Assembly: GCA_900323505.1 (NCBI GenBank)
Contig: OOIN01000040.1
Coordinates: forward strand, 186,001-250,000
DNA length: 64,000 nt
From: Ustilago trichophora
Lineage: Eukaryota; Basidiomycota; Ustilaginomycetes; Ustilaginales; Ustilaginaceae
Reading direction: 5' to 3'
A program made the position numbers and the translations under genes. This document shows, in pieces, positions 23,195-32,536 of this stretch (the first letter of the stretch is position 1; each line of letters begins with the position of its first letter). A model generated the notes under the pieces. The model was given only the letters and a program-made list of their open reading frames with translations, had not been told where the DNA came from and searched no databases.

Positions 23195-23647
23195 GCTGTT
23201 GTTGCTGTTGTTGCTGTTGTTGCTGCTGCGCTTGCTGTGCTTGCTGAGCGGCTTGTTGTTGCGCGTGTTGCTGCTGCTGGTGTTGTTGCAAAAGGTGCAA
23301 CTGTTGCTGTTGATGCTGATGTTGTTGTTGTTGCTGTTGTTGTTGTTGCTGTTGTTGGTGTAGTTGAAGCTGTTGCTGTTGCTGCTGGGCAAACGCAAGA
23401 TTTGCAGGCACAGGCGGTCGCTGCTGCTGAGCGTTGACGATATGAGGCTGACTAGCCTGAGCTATTCTGGCCATCTGAGCCTGATGCTGCTGCATGGTGG
23501 GGTGATAAGCGGAAGAGGCTGGAGCGTTGACCATGTGGACAGGCTGATTGAGCGAGGCAGCTGACGGAACACCACCATAGACGACCGACTGCTGTGGCTG
23601 TGGCTGCTGTTGCTGATGCTGAGGATGTGAGCCGGGATGGTGTTGAA

Positions 23648-23681
<34 letters not shown>

Positions 23682-23894
23682 AGGATGATGGTGTTGCTGC
23701 GGCTGCGGCTGCGGATGAGGAGGCGCCTGCATTTGTTGCTGTAGCTGTGAAGTTGGCGGTTGGGGTTGCTGCTGATGATGTTGGGCGTAGACCGAGGGTT
23801 GTTGGATGACGTAGGAAGCGTTGGGAGGCATTGCGGTGGGATGTTGCTGTTGAGCCATGTGCTGCTGCATGTGGAATGCATTGTTGGGCATCAT
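21138..23894 (-). CDS. LIM-domain-binding (Ldb1/PtaB/Mfg1-like) transcriptional co-regulator
   Basis: The chosen start is ATG 23894 (MMPNNAFHMQQHM), giving 918 residues. The frame stays open 89 codons upstream, but that stretch is leader-like. Residues 1-~500 are dominated by Gln, Pro and His, with one glutamine run near 23140-23205. The Ldb1/SEUSS-type domain follows (GVLRLLQYSEGL, DYWRSFVNEFFIPNGVFRLILW, LPRYLLTNYVSGLRSTQLQLENPREF). It resumes with TVSVEKTFLPDYPVNEYGISLRAMRCLEITESVCQLRDL before a disordered, basic C-terminus (PAKRQR). Fungal members (A. fumigatus PtaB, C. albicans Mfg1) pair with Flo8/Som1-type factors to control adhesion, filamentation and development. No intron seen. Confidence 0.9.
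23140..23380. repeat. Glutamine-codon repeat tract (CAA/CAG, read on minus strand)
   Basis: A near-continuous run of TTG/CTG on the plus strand encodes poly-Gln in the LIM-domain-binding protein. The longest pure TTG stretch is at about 23154-23193. Its other frames give poly-Val, poly-Leu and poly-Asn artefacts. Confidence 0.95.
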
Positions 23895-25205
23895 GATGGG
23901 CGGCGGCGGCGGCGGCGGCGTCGAGGCTATTCTAGGGGAACGCGATCGCCCACGGCTGAGGAGGATGGAGAGAAAGAAAGCGAAAGGATAGCTAGGATAG
24001 GGATAAGAAAGCGGGAAGAAGTGGCATAGGTTGTAAATGGAATAGACAACCCCGCTAGGAGTGCGAGTGCGAGTGCGGGAAACGGATTGGAATATATTAG
24101 CTGGCGTGTATTTTTCTCGATGCAAGGCGGATTGTTGTATGATGGTGATGATGAGGATCAAGAAGAGAAGCTATGGTTATGGAGAGGGATCAGGCAGGCA
24201 TGGTACAGACAAAGGAAGGCGAGCAAGCGAATGATGAGAGAATGAGGGTGTGGACCATGTGGCTCAGAGTCAAAGTTGGGTTGCTCGCTTGAATGCACTC
24301 CGACGGCTGATTTGGAAAAGAGAGCTTCCAAATCAGGTTGGGCGATCTGAGCCTTTCTTCCTTTTGGTTATACAATACAGTAATCCGCTCTGCCATTCTG
24401 CCTTGAAATCAGCACCAAAAGACGAATAACACTGTAAATTCAAACCAAAAGAAACTTGACAATCAAACTCAACTCTTGCATATAGAGAGCTAGCTCAATG
24501 CCAGCGCCTTCTGAGGTACTCCAGCCCACTTTGATCTCGTACTCACAAGAGCAGGGTTACCAATATGAAGTGAAGTGTCTTGCAGCTCCCACACTCACTC
24601 AGGGCATAGCAACCCTTCAGTCACATTGACCGTACAGTACAGTACACTCAGTGCAACGCAGTGGGGGAGGACAAGCCCTTTTTGATTATCCTTGCTCCCT
24701 TGGTCTCGGCATCTTGTTCTTGGACCCGCTCAATCGTATCATCATCCTTGTCCTTCACAAAGAGAGTGGCTTCTCTATGTGTGCTGAATCTCATGATGAA
24801 CTCCAAGCCCCGAGTGCAGCAGCTTCGACGAACTAAGCGCCTCATTGCCAATTTATGCTGCTTTTCCCCACTCCTCCTCGCTTTCCTCTGCCCGATATTA
24901 ATAAAATTACTCGAATAGAAAAAGGATCGAATAGAAAAAGGACCCGATTTGGGATGAATGAGATGGCACGCGACTGCGAAACGCTCTCTTGTTTGACAAG
25001 GAAAGGAGCGAATCGTGATTGTGATTCATTCGCGACTCGGACAACAGAGCAAAGACAGAGAGAAACAAGACAAAGAGAAAGAGAAAGATCAGAAGCAGAG
25101 TTGGACCAAATTGATCGCACATACACACACACACATCTACACACCACTCTTGCCTTACCCTCATCTCGTCTCCTGTCTCCCCGTTCGCTTCATCTCTTCG
25201 CTTCC

Positions 25206-25260
<55 letters not shown>

Positions 25261-25460
25261 TTCTGAGCATTCGAATTCCCACACTTCATCAAGCCATCCT
25301 AGCGCTGCTCTTCTGCTCGTCGACCCTCGTTCGCTCTTAGCTTGTCACGCCAGCTGTGCGTCCTTGGTTTGGCTGGTCCCATTTGCATCTGCAGCTTCCT
25401 CTCCTTTCTCAATCATCTCGTTCATTCTCATGCTCTGAGCCTCTCTCACGCTTGTCAGCA
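23895..25460. promoter_or_regulatory. Divergent promoter region (LIM-domain-binding gene / ARS2)
   Basis: A 1.57-kb region between divergent genes. It contains GTACAGTACAGTAC (24632-24645), a CT run of about 48 bp at 25208-25256 near the ARS2 start, and a GAGTGCGAGTGCGAGTGCG repeat near 24058. No separate gene is convincing. Confidence 0.5.
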
Positions 25461-27971
25461 ATGGATTACAGATCCTCCTTTCGTCAATACGACCGCGCTG
25501 GTCCACCGCCCGACTCTTACGCCTCTACTCCCTCCGACTACAAACATCCAATAGATGACAACTACGACCGCTCCAGAAAACGTGCTCGTTCCCCCTCACC
25601 TTCCTACTACCGCGACGAGAGGCGACCAAGTACTTACAACGACTATTCTGCAGCAGACCCTTGGGATCGCACGCGCGACTACCGTGATCCTTCTCCCTAC
25701 GCATCACGATCATCCGCCTACGACAACTATCGCTCCTCTGACCCTTACGATGACCGATCCGAACGCAGCCGTGCGCTAGAATGGGAGCGATACTACCGCG
25801 AGCGAGACCACAGAGATCACGACTATCGCTCTGGCTACGATGACCGCGAGCGATACTCAGCCAGGTCCAGGTACGACGATCCAAACGCTCCCACCGACAG
25901 AGATGACCGTCCTCGTCATCGTGATCGCGAACGTCCTTACCCTCCCTACGACTCGCAGTATCGCAGAGAAGATCCATCTCATCCCTCAGATTCCGCTGCA
26001 AAGCCTCCCTTTGACCCTCAGTCCGCACCCGACCCCATGCAGTCCGACACTCTCTTGCCCTTCCGCCAGTACGCACACATGATCAAGGCTGCTCATCCCT
26101 CGGCTCGCGACAGATCCATCGACCAGCCCACCACCCAAGAGATCTATGACGGCTACCAAGCCTACAAGACTGCCTTCAACAAAAAGGCAATCGCCGTCTT
26201 CTTTGAACAGCGTAACGACGAAGCTTGGTTCAAGGAAAAGTACTCGCCCGCCGATCCATGGCTCACCGCCAGACTTGAGCGCAAGCGAGCCGCTCGTGCT
26301 GGGAAAAAGCTCACTTGGCTCCAAGAGCTCCAGGATGGCAAGCTTGACAAGATCAACTACGACATCCAAAACGACACTGACGACCCATCCCGCAATCGAT
26401 CCAACTCGTATGATGGCGACAATCACGACCACCACCACCGGGGCCGTTCAGAGCCCAGCGATGTCACTCTGCTCTCTCGCTACGGTGAACCCGAAGTGTT
26501 GCACGGTGAGCAGGCCATCATCCCTGCCTGCCACCATCAGATTCTTGTCAAGACCTTCCCCGCCGATCTGCCTCGTGAAAAGCTCGAAGAGGTGCTCAAG
26601 ACCAAGCCCGGCTTCCGCTACCTTGCCCTAGGTGAGCCTCACGTCGGCAAACGATGGCACCGTGTCGGCTGGGCCATGTACGAACCCGACATTGACATGG
26701 AAGACACCCTCAACGCGCTCCAAGGCAAAGACGTCGACGGTTTCACCCTCAACCTCGCCCCTTGCTCCAAGCCCACTTCCAGCAAGCTTCGCACCGTCCC
26801 CGAGTACGCCAACTCGTTCCACCGCCTCCTCATCGATCTCAAGCACTGCAAGCAGCTCCTTGAGCGATTCGAGACCGAAGACCGCGACCTTCTCTTCCTC
26901 GATCAAGCTGAGACCAATGCTGCTTCGGAATCCAAGTCTTGGCTCGAGACTAGTGGCTCGGAAGCCATCCTGGAGCGTATCAAGCAGATCGAGTCCGAGC
27001 TCGGCGATGACGATCTTGAACGCGGCTACGATGCCGAGGAAGATGCAGACAAGCGCGAGCAGCGCCGCAAGTGGATCAAGAAGCAGCTCGATTTGCACCT
27101 GGACCTTTTACGAACCGTCTACCACTGCGACTATTACATTTCGCTCGTCTGCGAGTTTGAAGAAGAACTGTTGCGTCGTAGTCCTCGTCATGGACGCAAG
27201 CAGCCTCCCTCGGGAGTACTTGTCGAGGAACCACGAGAGAACACCAATGACGAATCTTGGGCCCGCAGCGTTGATCAAAAGACCACTTTGCTTCTCGCCG
27301 AGGAACGTACCGATTTGACCGGAGTTGGAGGCAAGAGCATCGATGCCGAGCTCATGTCTGCCGCTTTACCTTACATCAAGGAGGAAGAGAAAGAAAAGCA
27401 TCGCTGCACGGTCGACGTCAACGGCGTACAATGTGGCAAGCTCTTTAAAGCGGTCAACTTTGTTCAGAAGCATATTCTTAACAAGCACCGCGTTTTTATC
27501 GAGTCTACAGCCCAGGTGGCAGTGGAAGACGCCAAATTCTTTAACAATTACGTTCGCGATCCCTGTCGTGCCACTACGCAGCTGGGACAGAATGCAAAGG
27601 GAGGCGGCGATCGTGAGGCTGGTGTAGGTGGTACGCCTTTAGCTCAGCGGTTGGATGGTAATGGTGGTGGCGGAGGGCCGAATGGGGGTATGTTTAACAG
27701 CGGTGGAAGGATGGGTATGATCAGATTTGGCAATGCCAGTGCGGTTGATTCGCCTCGTAGACAACCTGAAGGCGGTAATGGCGGTGCGGGTCCTTCGCTG
27801 GGCATGCGCTTGGGTGGAGTAGTAACAGACTCACCAGCGGCAACACCGGTCAAACCAGACCCGCTACCACCGGCACCCAAACCTCTTGATCCTAGAGCCG
27901 CACGTGCGGCACCCAAGAGCTACCAGGATCTAGATGGAGCTGCTGAGGGCGATGTCGATCTGGCTTACTAG
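25461..27971 (+). CDS. ARS2: Ars2/SERRATE homologue, cap-binding-complex partner
   Basis: Intronless, 836 residues, start at AGCAATGG. An Arg/Asp/Tyr/Ser-rich N-terminus (residues 1-~185) precedes the conserved helical core (LPFRQYAHMIKAAHP, FNKKAIAVFFEQRNDEAWFKEKYSP). Next come an RRM-like middle domain (ILVKTFPADLPREKLEEVL, WHRVGWAMYEPDID), a long acidic helical segment and a C2H2 zinc finger (HRCTVDVNGVQCGKLF with a later HILNKH). The tail is Gly-rich and ends SYQDLDG, like the C-terminal peptide through which Ars2 binds the cap-binding complex. Ars2 links capped RNA to processing or degradation in the nucleus. The CBP80 gene converges on it 0.5 kb downstream. Confidence 0.93.
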   Translation: MDYRSSFRQYDRAGPPPDSYASTPSDYKHPIDDNYDRSRKRARSPSPSYYRDERRPSTYNDYSAADPWDRTRDYRDPSPYASRSSAYDNYRSSDPYDDRSERSRALEWERYYRERDHRDHDYRSGYDDRERYSARSRYDDPNAPTDRDDRPRHRDRERPYPPYDSQYRREDPSHPSDSAAKPPFDPQSAPDPMQSDTLLPFRQYAHMIKAAHPSARDRSIDQPTTQEIYDGYQAYKTAFNKKAIAVFFEQRNDEAWFKEKYSPADPWLTARLERKRAARAGKKLTWLQELQDGKLDKINYDIQNDTDDPSRNRSNSYDGDNHDHHHRGRSEPSDVTLLSRYGEPEVLHGEQAIIPACHHQILVKTFPADLPREKLEEVLKTKPGFRYLALGEPHVGKRWHRVGWAMYEPDIDMEDTLNALQGKDVDGFTLNLAPCSKPTSSKLRTVPEYANSFHRLLIDLKHCKQLLERFETEDRDLLFLDQAETNAASESKSWLETSGSEAILERIKQIESELGDDDLERGYDAEEDADKREQRRKWIKKQLDLHLDLLRTVYHCDYYISLVCEFEEELLRRSPRHGRKQPPSGVLVEEPRENTNDESWARSVDQKTTLLLAEERTDLTGVGGKSIDAELMSAALPYIKEEEKEKHRCTVDVNGVQCGKLFKAVNFVQKHILNKHRVFIESTAQVAVEDAKFFNNYVRDPCRATTQLGQNAKGGGDREAGVGGTPLAQRLDGNGGGGGPNGGMFNSGGRMGMIRFGNASAVDSPRRQPEGGNGGAGPSLGMRLGGVVTDSPAATPVKPDPLPPAPKPLDPRAARAAPKSYQDLDGAAEGDVDLAY

Positions 27972-28480
27972 GGGTTCTTTTCTTTTTTTGAGGAAGAAAA
28001 AAAAAATGCCCACACACACACACACACACACACTATATCACCAAAAATTATATATCACCTTTCGAGAAAATCTTGATCTTTGCGCGAGATTTTTTTTTTT
28101 TTTGAGCATACTGTAATATTGTGCAGATTGTGCAGAGTTGAGTCTTTTGTGTTTCCATTTAACTTAGCAATGAGGAGCAGTAATGGGGGAGCGGGCGTGA
28201 CAGCGCAGATAAGAAAACCGCGTTGAGGTCCTCAATCTGCTTGGTGGCATCCATGTTCAAGGTACACACGCTAGACTCAACCAACCGCATTCACTCATGA
28301 CTTTCGAAGCGAGGAACATCCCACCCCCATCTCCAGCGTTCTATGTACACGCTCAACTGACTTGAATTTCAAGCAAGATTCTGAACAGATGTCAAGTTGC
28401 CAACTTGAACACCTCAAGTTACAAAAATGGCCAGCAATTGTTTTTCGCAAACCGATCCATCCTCTGTGGTCTTTTCTTTT
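27972..28480. other. Shared 3' region of ARS2 and CBP80
   Basis: About 510 bp between two convergent stop codons. It contains a short CA run (28011-28033) and a T run near 28090. No gene recognised; it should hold both 3' UTRs. Confidence 0.6.
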
Positions 28481-31400
28481 TCACTCGGAAAGAATGTCAA
28501 CCGCTCTTTCGAGAAGCTCTTTCAGCCTCTCTCCGATTTCTCCATCTGTTTTGGCGAAGCAGTTGCTCAGGATAGTCTCCCTGTTCTCGAGCAATTGCCG
28601 GTTGAAGCATCTTACCAATTGTTTGTACCATCCGTTGATCCACCATTGAACCCACTCCTCGCTGGTCTCATTTTTGAGGATGGCGGATTTGAAGCCTGTT
28701 ACGGCGCCGATGAGCACTTTACGCTGTTCCGATTTGATGGCGTCCAAACTGGCTAGTGCTTCGGTAGAGTTGAGTTCTGCCGATTTGGGTTCTTCCTTTG
28801 TGGGGCGGATGGGTAAGGTGGCGGAAGTAGGGAAGAGCGGGAGAGCTTCTTCTTCTTGGGGCTTGTCTTCAAGTTGGTCGTCGTCGAGGGGAAGACCGGC
28901 GGCGAGGGCAGCTTCTTTACGCTCCCGTTCCTCGGCTTCTTTGCGCTCGGTTTCTTCGAGACGCTTCTTAAGCTGATCGACACGTCCGTTGACTTTCTCG
29001 AGCGTCAACTTGAGCAGTGTCCACGTGTTAAAGCCTGCCCATCCTTCTTTAGCCTCTCCCAGAGGTGCGTGGATGGTAGAAGGCTCATCGGTAGGAGGGC
29101 TAAAGATGAAATCGACCACATCGGCAGGTTCGACGATCCGATATTGAAGCAATTTATCTACAACAATGTGAATCCACTGTTGCGAACGGGTCCAGAATCG
29201 CACCGATCCAGCCAGGATCGCTGCCCTCATCCTTGGACTTCGCGAGAGCTGACGCAAAAGCGAATGGTAGCGTTCTACAATGTTGAGGAAATGCGAAAAG
29301 GATCTTGAACCAACCTGCAGTACGCACTGGATCGTCAAATCCCTCACCACTACATCCGCCTCCACCTGGCTACCCACCATTCCTTCCCCGCCTTCGGTAG
29401 GGATTGTCGATGTGCCACTGTCGAAAATTGACGATTTGAAAGTCTCAAAATCAGCCAGAATCACCTCGGCGGAGGCTTTGGCTTTGATACTGTTGATCAG
29501 TCTTCCCGCGTGTGCTGCGTACGGATGCGACTCATCGGCGTAGGTGAAGACGGGGCTGGGTTCTTCCTTGGGCATAGCCACCGCCTGAATTTCTTCCGGC
29601 AAAGTCTCCTTGATTCGGTCAAAGTAGGCCAATCGAATCTCGAGCTCGACGATGCGCTTCATGAAGACGATCTTGGGATGGGTGGCAGGCAAGGTGGTGT
29701 CGGGAATCCACTCCTTCCACGCCCATCCAAAATTGAAATTGGACAGGTGGGTGGCGAACCAATCTGCGAATCTGCGGACGGTCTCCACGTCGATAGAAGG
29801 GGAAGAAAGGGCGTTGTAGAAAGTTCGAATGGTTCGACCGAGGGAAGGTGCGACTGTGGCCGGTGTGAGCGAGACGATCTCTCTCAGCAGCGAGGTATAG
29901 TAGAGAGGGTTGCGCGGGGATACTGGAAGCAAAAGAGCGGTGGACAAGATGGTCTCAACGAGAAGATCGTCGAGAGAATATCCGCTTTCTTCGGCAGGCG
30001 CCTGCTCGTCCACTTCACCAAACAGACCGGCTTCGCTCGAGACCTTGGAGCCAAAGGTACCGCGACGCAGCCAATTAGGAAGGTCGAGGATGAGTTTAGC
30101 TGCTTCTTTGCGGTTGACTTCGTAGAGGTCGATCATGTCTGCCAAGATTGCGCGCAACACGACGGAGGCGGGGGAAGCGACTTTGGGCACGCTGTTGTGG
30201 AACCACCTCGGCTGAAGGCTGATGCGTTCGGGACCTACGGCGGCCTTCTTCTCCTCGAGCTCACCTTTGCCCGTGTCGATCTTTCGGCGCTTGACTTGAT
30301 GCTCGCCAAGTTGGGCATAGGCTACATCGAGACCTTGATCCTCGGCATCCTCCTCGGGTGGAACGAGCACTTCAGGCAGCGTGACCATCCTCTTCTCCTC
30401 CGGCACTGAAGTGGCAGAGGGCGAGATGGCAGCAGGAAGCAAGTCCGAAGGGACAGGGAGGAATGCTGGTCTCTTGTACTCTCTTGCTCGAAGCTCTTCC
30501 AATGCCTTGACGGCGTCGGAGAAGCCTTCGAGCCAGATACTCTCGAGGTCGTGTACTGGCTGCGTGAGCTCCATCTCAACTTTGCGTGCCGCATCGTAGG
30601 TCACCACCTTTGCAACAAGGTCATCGAGTTCAGCCTGAGCGCTTTCGCTGTCGTCCAACAGATCCTGACCGGCACGGCAGAGCGTCTCGATGATGCACAT
30701 AGCGGCACGGTCCGCCCTCGCCGCTGCCACAGCCGGCTCCTCCAACACTGCTGCGAAGGAACCCAGCAGCGTACGCAGCGAGCTCGCAGGGATAATATGG
30801 AGCGGAACGAGCGCGGCAAACAGATGCAAGCTCAGTCGGGTGTTGCGCCACAACCGCGCATCGAGGTAGCTACGGAACGCCTTGACGAGGTCCTTGACGA
30901 TGGTAATACCGATCGAGTCCGATTCAGATGCCTCGCCACGGTTCATATCCTGATCCTCTTCGGTATCGACATCAGGGATTCTGGTGGGAGCAGGTTTTGA
31001 CTGTTGCTGAGAGAGACACAGGAATCCGATGAGCGCAGCGATGAGTGGAGTCTTGTGCGGCTGTTCGGTGACCATGACCCTTAACGCGGCTGTGATGGGC
31101 TCTACGCCGTCGGCAGACTTGTCTTCGATCCAGCGGGCCATTTTCAGGAGATCAGAGGGCGGGTGGAAATCCTTCTCTTCACCGAGCTTGAAGAGCTGCG
31201 AGCGGATGTATCGGATACGGTTCTCTTCTCGTTGTTCTGCCGATTGCTGCTGTTGGTAGCCTCCTCCGCCTCCGCCACCACCGCGACCGCCTTGATAGTA
31301 GCCACGACCACCACCGCCGCCGCCAGAGCGATGTCCGCCACGACCACCACGACGAGGAGAGTTGGACCATCCTTGATCGCGATTGTTTCCTCCATATCCG

Positions 31401-31537
31401 CCGCCGCCGTAGCCACCATTGTCATTGTCGTACGATCCACCACCATTGTTGTTGTAAGATTGTTGTTGGGCATATGCACCCTGCTGTTGCTGGGGATATC
31501 CCGAGCCAGGATTGGCGGAAGAGTCCCAACCGTCCAT
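28481..31537 (-). CDS. Nuclear cap-binding complex large subunit CBP80 (NCBP1)
   Basis: Intronless, 1018 residues from ATG 31537 (GCCAAGATGG context; nine further upstream codons lack an ATG). Residues 1-~100 form a Gly/Arg/Tyr/Gln-rich RGG-type tail (RRGGRGGHRSGGGGGGRGYY). The MIF4G-like region follows (ENRIRYIRSQLFKLGEE, ITAALRVMVTEQPHKTPLIAALIGF), then an acidic loop and NLS-like KRRKID. The later helical domains include ANRKEAAKL-type NRKEAAKLILDLPNWLRRG, LGRTIRTFYNALSS, and FLNIVERYHSLLRQLSRSP. CBP80 binds the small subunit CBP20 to hold the m7G cap and recruits Ars2. The glycine-rich N-terminus is an unusual addition. SPT4 starts 290 bp away on the other strand. Confidence 0.9.
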   Translation of the reverse strand: MDGWDSSANPGSGYPQQQQGAYAQQQSYNNNGGGSYDNDNGGYGGGGYGGNNRDQGWSNSPRRGGRGGHRSGGGGGGRGYYQGGRGGGGGGGGYQQQQSAEQREENRIRYIRSQLFKLGEEKDFHPPSDLLKMARWIEDKSADGVEPITAALRVMVTEQPHKTPLIAALIGFLCLSQQQSKPAPTRIPDVDTEEDQDMNRGEASESDSIGITIVKDLVKAFRSYLDARLWRNTRLSLHLFAALVPLHIIPASSLRTLLGSFAAVLEEPAVAAARADRAAMCIIETLCRAGQDLLDDSESAQAELDDLVAKVVTYDAARKVEMELTQPVHDLESIWLEGFSDAVKALEELRAREYKRPAFLPVPSDLLPAAISPSATSVPEEKRMVTLPEVLVPPEEDAEDQGLDVAYAQLGEHQVKRRKIDTGKGELEEKKAAVGPERISLQPRWFHNSVPKVASPASVVLRAILADMIDLYEVNRKEAAKLILDLPNWLRRGTFGSKVSSEAGLFGEVDEQAPAEESGYSLDDLLVETILSTALLLPVSPRNPLYYTSLLREIVSLTPATVAPSLGRTIRTFYNALSSPSIDVETVRRFADWFATHLSNFNFGWAWKEWIPDTTLPATHPKIVFMKRIVELEIRLAYFDRIKETLPEEIQAVAMPKEEPSPVFTYADESHPYAAHAGRLINSIKAKASAEVILADFETFKSSIFDSGTSTIPTEGGEGMVGSQVEADVVVRDLTIQCVLQVGSRSFSHFLNIVERYHSLLRQLSRSPRMRAAILAGSVRFWTRSQQWIHIVVDKLLQYRIVEPADVVDFIFSPPTDEPSTIHAPLGEAKEGWAGFNTWTLLKLTLEKVNGRVDQLKKRLEETERKEAEERERKEAALAAGLPLDDDQLEDKPQEEEALPLFPTSATLPIRPTKEEPKSAELNSTEALASLDAIKSEQRKVLIGAVTGFKSAILKNETSEEWVQWWINGWYKQLVRCFNRQLLENRETILSNCFAKTDGEIGERLKELLERAVDILSE

Positions 31538-31826
31538 CTTGGCTTGTTTGTGTTTTTTGAACAAGAGTGATCAGAGAAGATGACAAGTAGGAGAAGAATG
31601 AGAAGAAGAAGGTAGAAAGATGGAAATGAATGAGCACGGTGCAGTTTTGGCGCATTTCGCATTCTCTCCGCCAATTTTCTACACAATGCCAAAGAATTCG
31701 GAAGTCGGAATTTGTGCGCCTGTGGACAGAGGAGTGTTGCATTTCTCACGAAGCCTCGACCGCATTTTGCTCTCCTATCCAACACGACATCCTCCGACCT
31801 TTGCTCTTCGATATCGACTAGCAAAG
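31538..31826. promoter_or_regulatory. Divergent promoter of CBP80 and SPT4
   Basis: Only 289 bp separate the two start codons. No specific factor site was identified. Confidence 0.5.
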
Positions 31827-32370
31827 ATGTCGACAAGAAAAGAGAAGCTTCGAGCGTGCCTTCGCTGCCAATTCGTCCAGTCGCCAAGAGACTTTCATCT
31901 GAAGGGATGTCCCAATTGCGAACCTGTTCTCGAGGTATGTTGCACCTGAATACACCCGCACTACGCAAAGGGGAGACGAAGGAGATAGCTGACATTGAAA
32001 CTTGATATGGCATGATCGATTGCGGCGGTGGCATGAAACAGATGCAAGGAAGTCAAGATAGGGTAGCCGAATGCACAACGTCCAACTTTGACGGCATGAT
32101 CTCCATGTTGCGTCCCGAAGAGAGTTGGGTTGCCAAGTGGCAGCGTATTGGTAAGTCGCCCACAATCTCGTCCTGGCTGCACTTTTGCTTCACCAGCACA
32201 GTCGACTAGCAGTCTGGTCGACGACTGGATCAATCGTAAGGGATCAGCTCGTACTGATGCTCTTCTCTTCCTCGTCTTGACCTCTTCCATTGTGCTTCGC
32301 AGAAAAACGCCTTCCAGGGCTCTACGCAGTAAAAGTGGTCGGCAGGCTGCCAGACCACATCGAATCTTAG
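31827..32370 (+). CDS. SPT4: Transcription elongation factor Spt4
   Basis: Three exons: 31827-31934, 32042-32150 and 32303-32370, with introns of 107 and 152 nt (GTATGT and GTAAGT donors; ACAG and CGCAG acceptors). The product is 94 residues. A four-cysteine zinc ribbon is present: CLRC at 11-14 and CPNC at 28-31. It is followed by the family core CTTSNFDGMISMLRPEESW, then VAKWQRIEKRLPGLYAVKV and VGRLPDHIES. Spt4 binds Spt5 and travels with RNA polymerase II to support elongation. The C-terminus stops shortly after GRLP, a little shorter than yeast or human Spt4. The call relies on hand splicing, but every junction restores conserved sequence in frame. Confidence 0.93.
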
Positions 32371-32536
32371 CCCTTTCCTCACACATCAACACCCAACTCG
32401 CCGACAAGCGCTCACATAACACCTCACGATCGATCCCTTGATCACGCACGACACCTTCTGTCTTCTCTCTGCATGTATTATTACACTTCTTTTGTTACAA
32501 GTACAAGTCTTCACCCCTTCCCTTTGTGGTATCTAT

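Noticed and set aside
22451..23437. Poly-Asn, poly-Val and poly-Leu frames around 23.1 kb
   Set aside because: Alternative readings of the CAG/CAA glutamine tract of the LIM-domain-binding gene.
23895..24161. N-terminal extension of the LIM-domain-binding protein to 24161
   Set aside because: The extra 89 residues are leader-like, and the MMPNNAFHMQQ start fits the Gln-rich protein better.
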